A stretch of DNA of 15,372 bases from an uncultured Bacilli bacterium (GTDB lineage Bacteria; Bacillota_I; Bacilli_A; RF39; UBA660): positions 1 to 15,372 of the forward strand of contig CAKPMH010000026.1 in assembly GCA_934167935.1 (NCBI GenBank), written 5' to 3'. The position numbers were made by a program, and so were the translations under genes. The notes under the pieces were generated by a model. It was not told the DNA's origin and made no database searches. It saw only the letters and a list, made by a program, of their open reading frames with translations. Shown here in pieces: positions 13,337 to 15,372 of the stretch (position 1 is its first letter; each line of letters starts with the position of its first letter).

Positions 13337-15263
13337 ATAATATATCTCTAAGTTGCATTGCTCGTTCAAAATCTAAATTTGCTGCTGCTTCTTTCATTTC
13401 TTTTTCTATCTTTGATATCATTTGATTTTTTTCTTCCTGTGTTAATATTTTTTCTTCTTCTTTTATTTCTTCTTTATTTGTTATAACTTCTCTAATTTCT
13501 TTTTTTATTGTTTTTGGAATTATATTATGTTTTTTATTATATTCCATTTGTATGTTTCTTCTTCTTGTTGTCTCTTCAATAGCATAACTCATTGAATCAC
13601 TTATAGTATCCGCATACATTATAACATATCCAAATTCATTTCTTGCTGCTCTTCCTATTGTTTGAATTAAACTTTTTTCACTTCTTAAGAATCCTTGTTT
13701 ATCAGCATCCATTATAGCTACCAAACTTACTTCTGGTATATCTAAACCTTCTCTAAGTAAATTTATTCCAACTAGTACATCATATTTTCCTTTTCTTAAA
13801 TCTCTTATTATTTCTAATCTTTCTAGTGTTTTTATTTCACTATGTAAATATGCTACTTTAATATCTAATTTTTTTAGATAATTTGTTAATTCTTCTGCCA
13901 TTCTTATTGTTAAGGTTGTTATTAAAACTCTCTCGTTTCTTTCTTTTCTTTTATTTATTTGTTCTAATAAATCATCTATTTGATTAGTTGTTGGCTTTAC
14001 TTCTATAATTGGATCAAGTAATCCTGTTGGTCTTATTATTTGTTCTATTACCTTTCCATGTGATGCTTCTATTTCATATTCACCTGGAGTTGCTGAAATA
14101 CAAATCATTTGATCTATTTTTGATTCAAATTCTTCAAATTTTAATGGCCTATTATCCATAGCACTTGGTAGGCGAAAACCATAATCTACTAATACTTTTT
14201 TTCTAGCTTGATCTCCATTATACATTCCTCTTACTTGTGGCAATGTTACATGAGATTCATCTACTACTAATAAAAAATTATTTTTAAAAAAATCTATTAA
14301 TGTAGTTGGAGTTTCTCCTGGTTTTTTTAATGCCATATGCCTTGAATAATTTTCCACTCCTCTACAAGTACCTGTTTCACTAAGCATTTCAATATCATAA
14401 TTAGTTCTTTCTTTTAAACGTTGATATTCTAATAATTTATTTTCTGATTTAAATTTTTGTAATGTTTCTTCTAATTCTATTTTTATATTTTCTATTGCTT
14501 TTTTTAATTTTTCTTCACTTGTTACAAAGTGACTTGCTGGAAATAGTGAAATACTTTTTTTACTTGTAATGATTGCTCCTGTTATTACATCATACTCATA
14601 TATGCTATCTATTTCATCTCCAAAAAAATCAATCCTTATTGCTCTTCCATGTTGATTTATTGGCATAATTTCTAATATATCTCCTCTTACTCTAAATGTT
14701 CCTCTTTTTAATTCTATATCATTTCTTTCATATAGCATATCTATTAATTTTATTAAAATCTCATCTCTATTGACTTCATCACCGACATTTAGTGTTAACA
14801 TTTTTTTTTGATATTCTTCTATTTCTCCTATACCATATATACAAGATACTGATGATACTACTATTACATCATCATAATTTAAAAGAGCTGACGTTGCATA
14901 ATGTCTTAATTCATCAATTTCATCGTTTATTGATGCATCTTTTTCTATATATGTATCTGTTTTTGCTACATATGCTTCTGGTTGATAATAATCATAATAA
15001 GAAACAAAATAGCATACATGATTATTTGGAAATAATTCTTTTAATTCTGCATAAAGTTGTCCAGCTAAAGTTTTATTATGAGCTAAAACTAAAGTTGGTT
15101 TATTAACTTTTTCAATTACGTTAGCAATGGTAAAAGTCTTACCAGTACCAGTAGCTCCTAGTAAAACTTGATATTTTTCACCATTTTCTATTCCTTTGAC
15201 TAACTTATCTATTGCCTGTGGTTGGTCTCCACTAGGTTTATATTTTGATTCTAATTTAAACAT
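13320..15263 (-). CDS. uvrB: Excinuclease ABC subunit B
   Basis: Damage-verifying helicase-like subunit of nucleotide excision repair; it is loaded by UvrA and recruits UvrC. The 647 residues show Walker A GATGTGKT (36-43), the beta-hairpin [11 protein letters not shown] (89-99) that clamps DNA, a UvrA-binding domain (about 150-250), Walker B VVDESHV (333-339), ISATPGEYE (389-397), helicase motif [11 protein letters not shown] (534-542), and a C-terminal UVR domain (about 613-647) for UvrC binding. The start is supported by AAGGAGG. The gene looks intact. uvrA, normally the next gene in B. subtilis, is not downstream. A second promoter-like pair and a repeat lie upstream. Confidence 0.98.
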   Translation of the reverse strand: MFKLESKYKPSGDQPQAIDKLVKGIENGEKYQVLLGATGTGKTFTIANVIEKVNKPTLVLAHNKTLAGQLYAELKELFPNNHVCYFVSYYDYYQPEAYVAKTDTYIEKDASINDEIDELRHYATSALLNYDDVIVVSSVSCIYGIGEIEEYQKKMLTLNVGDEVNRDEILIKLIDMLYERNDIELKRGTFRVRGDILEIMPINQHGRAIRIDFFGDEIDSIYEYDVITGAIITSKKSISLFPASHFVTSEEKLKKAIENIKIELEETLQKFKSENKLLEYQRLKERTNYDIEMLSETGTCRGVENYSRHMALKKPGETPTTLIDFFKNNFLLVVDESHVTLPQVRGMYNGDQARKKVLVDYGFRLPSAMDNRPLKFEEFESKIDQMICISATPGEYEIEASHGKVIEQIIRPTGLLDPIIEVKPTTNQIDDLLEQINKRKERNERVLITTLTIRMAEELTNYLKKLDIKVAYLHSEIKTLERLEIIRDLRKGKYDVLVGINLLREGLDIPEVSLVAIMDADKQGFLRSEKSLIQTIGRAARNEFGYVIMYADTISDSMSYAIEETTRRRNIQMEYNKKHNIIPKTIKKEIREVITNKEEIKEEEKILTQEEKNQMISKIEKEMKEAAANLDFERAMQLRDILFEMKS

Positions 15264-15281
15264 ATTTCCTCCTTATTATGA

Positions 15282-15310
15282 CTCATATCAACCAAAGAAT
15301 TCGTGTCCAA
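15282..15310 (-). promoter_or_regulatory. Candidate promoter of uvrB
   Basis: TATGAG (15282-15287), preceded by TGA as an extended -10, with TTGGAC (15305-15310) 17 bases upstream. Both hexamers are imperfect, but spacing and distance to the start codon (18 bases) match the other promoters here. The -35 overlaps one copy of a direct repeat. Confidence 0.3.
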
Positions 15311-15327
15311 CTATCAAAAATTCGTGT
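15298..15327 (-). repeat. Two 9-bp direct repeats upstream of uvrB
   Basis: AATTCGTGT (plus strand) occurs at 15298-15306 and again at 15319-15327, exactly 21 bases (two helix turns) apart. One copy touches the candidate -35. Next to the distal copy is the palindrome GTTCTAGAAC (15326-15335). This spacing suits a repressor binding one face of the DNA. The site does not match the Bacillus LexA box. Confidence 0.5.
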
Positions 15328-15372
15328 TCTAGAACTGATTAAATAGGTCAAATTTTTGGTGGATACGCATAG

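Noticed and set aside
14792..15106. 104-codon plus-strand frame rich in Leu and His
   Set aside because: Mirror of the uvrB coding strand; low-complexity hydrophobic product and no start signals.
15326..15335. LexA (SOS) operator at GTTCTAGAAC
   Set aside because: The Bacillus LexA box has GAAC-N4-GTTC polarity; here the half-sites are in the opposite order and spaced by two bases.
15278..15346. 22-codon plus-strand ORF upstream of uvrB
   Set aside because: No ribosome site precedes it and its open frame is explained by the 21-bp repeat spacing.
15340..15372. Insertion-sequence end at the right edge
   Set aside because: Slightly higher G+C but no terminal inverted repeat or transposase fragment can be seen in the few bases available.

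Overview
This window is a dense run of 18 protein genes, all on the minus strand, in very AT-rich DNA (roughly a quarter G+C by eye). It looks like a low-GC Bacillota (Firmicutes) chromosome, probably a gut-type Bacilli/Erysipelotrichia-like or clostridial lineage with a small genome. The gene set is housekeeping. No gene-free stretch exceeds about 110 bases, and I see no tRNA, rRNA, CRISPR array or transposase. UGA is used as a stop (lgt, walJ) and Trp is encoded by TGG (dnaB, lgt), so this is the standard code and not the Mycoplasma code. SpoIIR implies an endospore former or a recent descendant of one.

In the direction of transcription (right to left) there are three blocks, each matching a separate locus on the left arm of the Bacillus subtilis chromosome. 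Block A (15263-9248) is uvrB, yvlD-like, lgt, trxB, glmR, whiA: excision repair, lipoprotein modification, redox, carbon/cell-wall control and division. It lacks the uvrA, hprK and rapZ found between these genes in B. subtilis. Block B (9195-6197) is rplI, dnaB, walJ, rlmH: ribosome, replication helicase, metallohydrolase and 23S rRNA methylation. It has the overlaps of a tight operon and ends in a clear terminator. Block C (6146-79) is an unknown tail-anchored protein, spoIIR, mntP, fba, murA, a degenerate SGNH protein, a Bax-inhibitor-1 protein and rpmE. This is the fbaA-murZ-rpmE / spoIIR-mntP neighbourhood with rho and glpX missing.

The transcription signals are unusually regular. Nine candidate promoters have a -35 and a -10 exactly 17 bases apart. 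For eight of them the -10 ends 14-22 bases before the start codon, so the Shine-Dalgarno sequence would lie at or very near the predicted 5' end of the mRNA. The ninth (rpmE) stands in the same relation to a possible 12-codon leader ORF. Three intergenic regions nest the next gene's -35 in the previous gene's terminator hairpin. spoIIR and mntP each have the Shine-Dalgarno sequence inside the 3' arm of a hairpin, with the same A/GA internal loop.

The least understood genes are the 372-residue tail-anchored protein beside spoIIR and the SGNH-like protein that has lost its catalytic serine and histidine blocks. I saw no clear new multi-gene system. The most original signals are regulatory.
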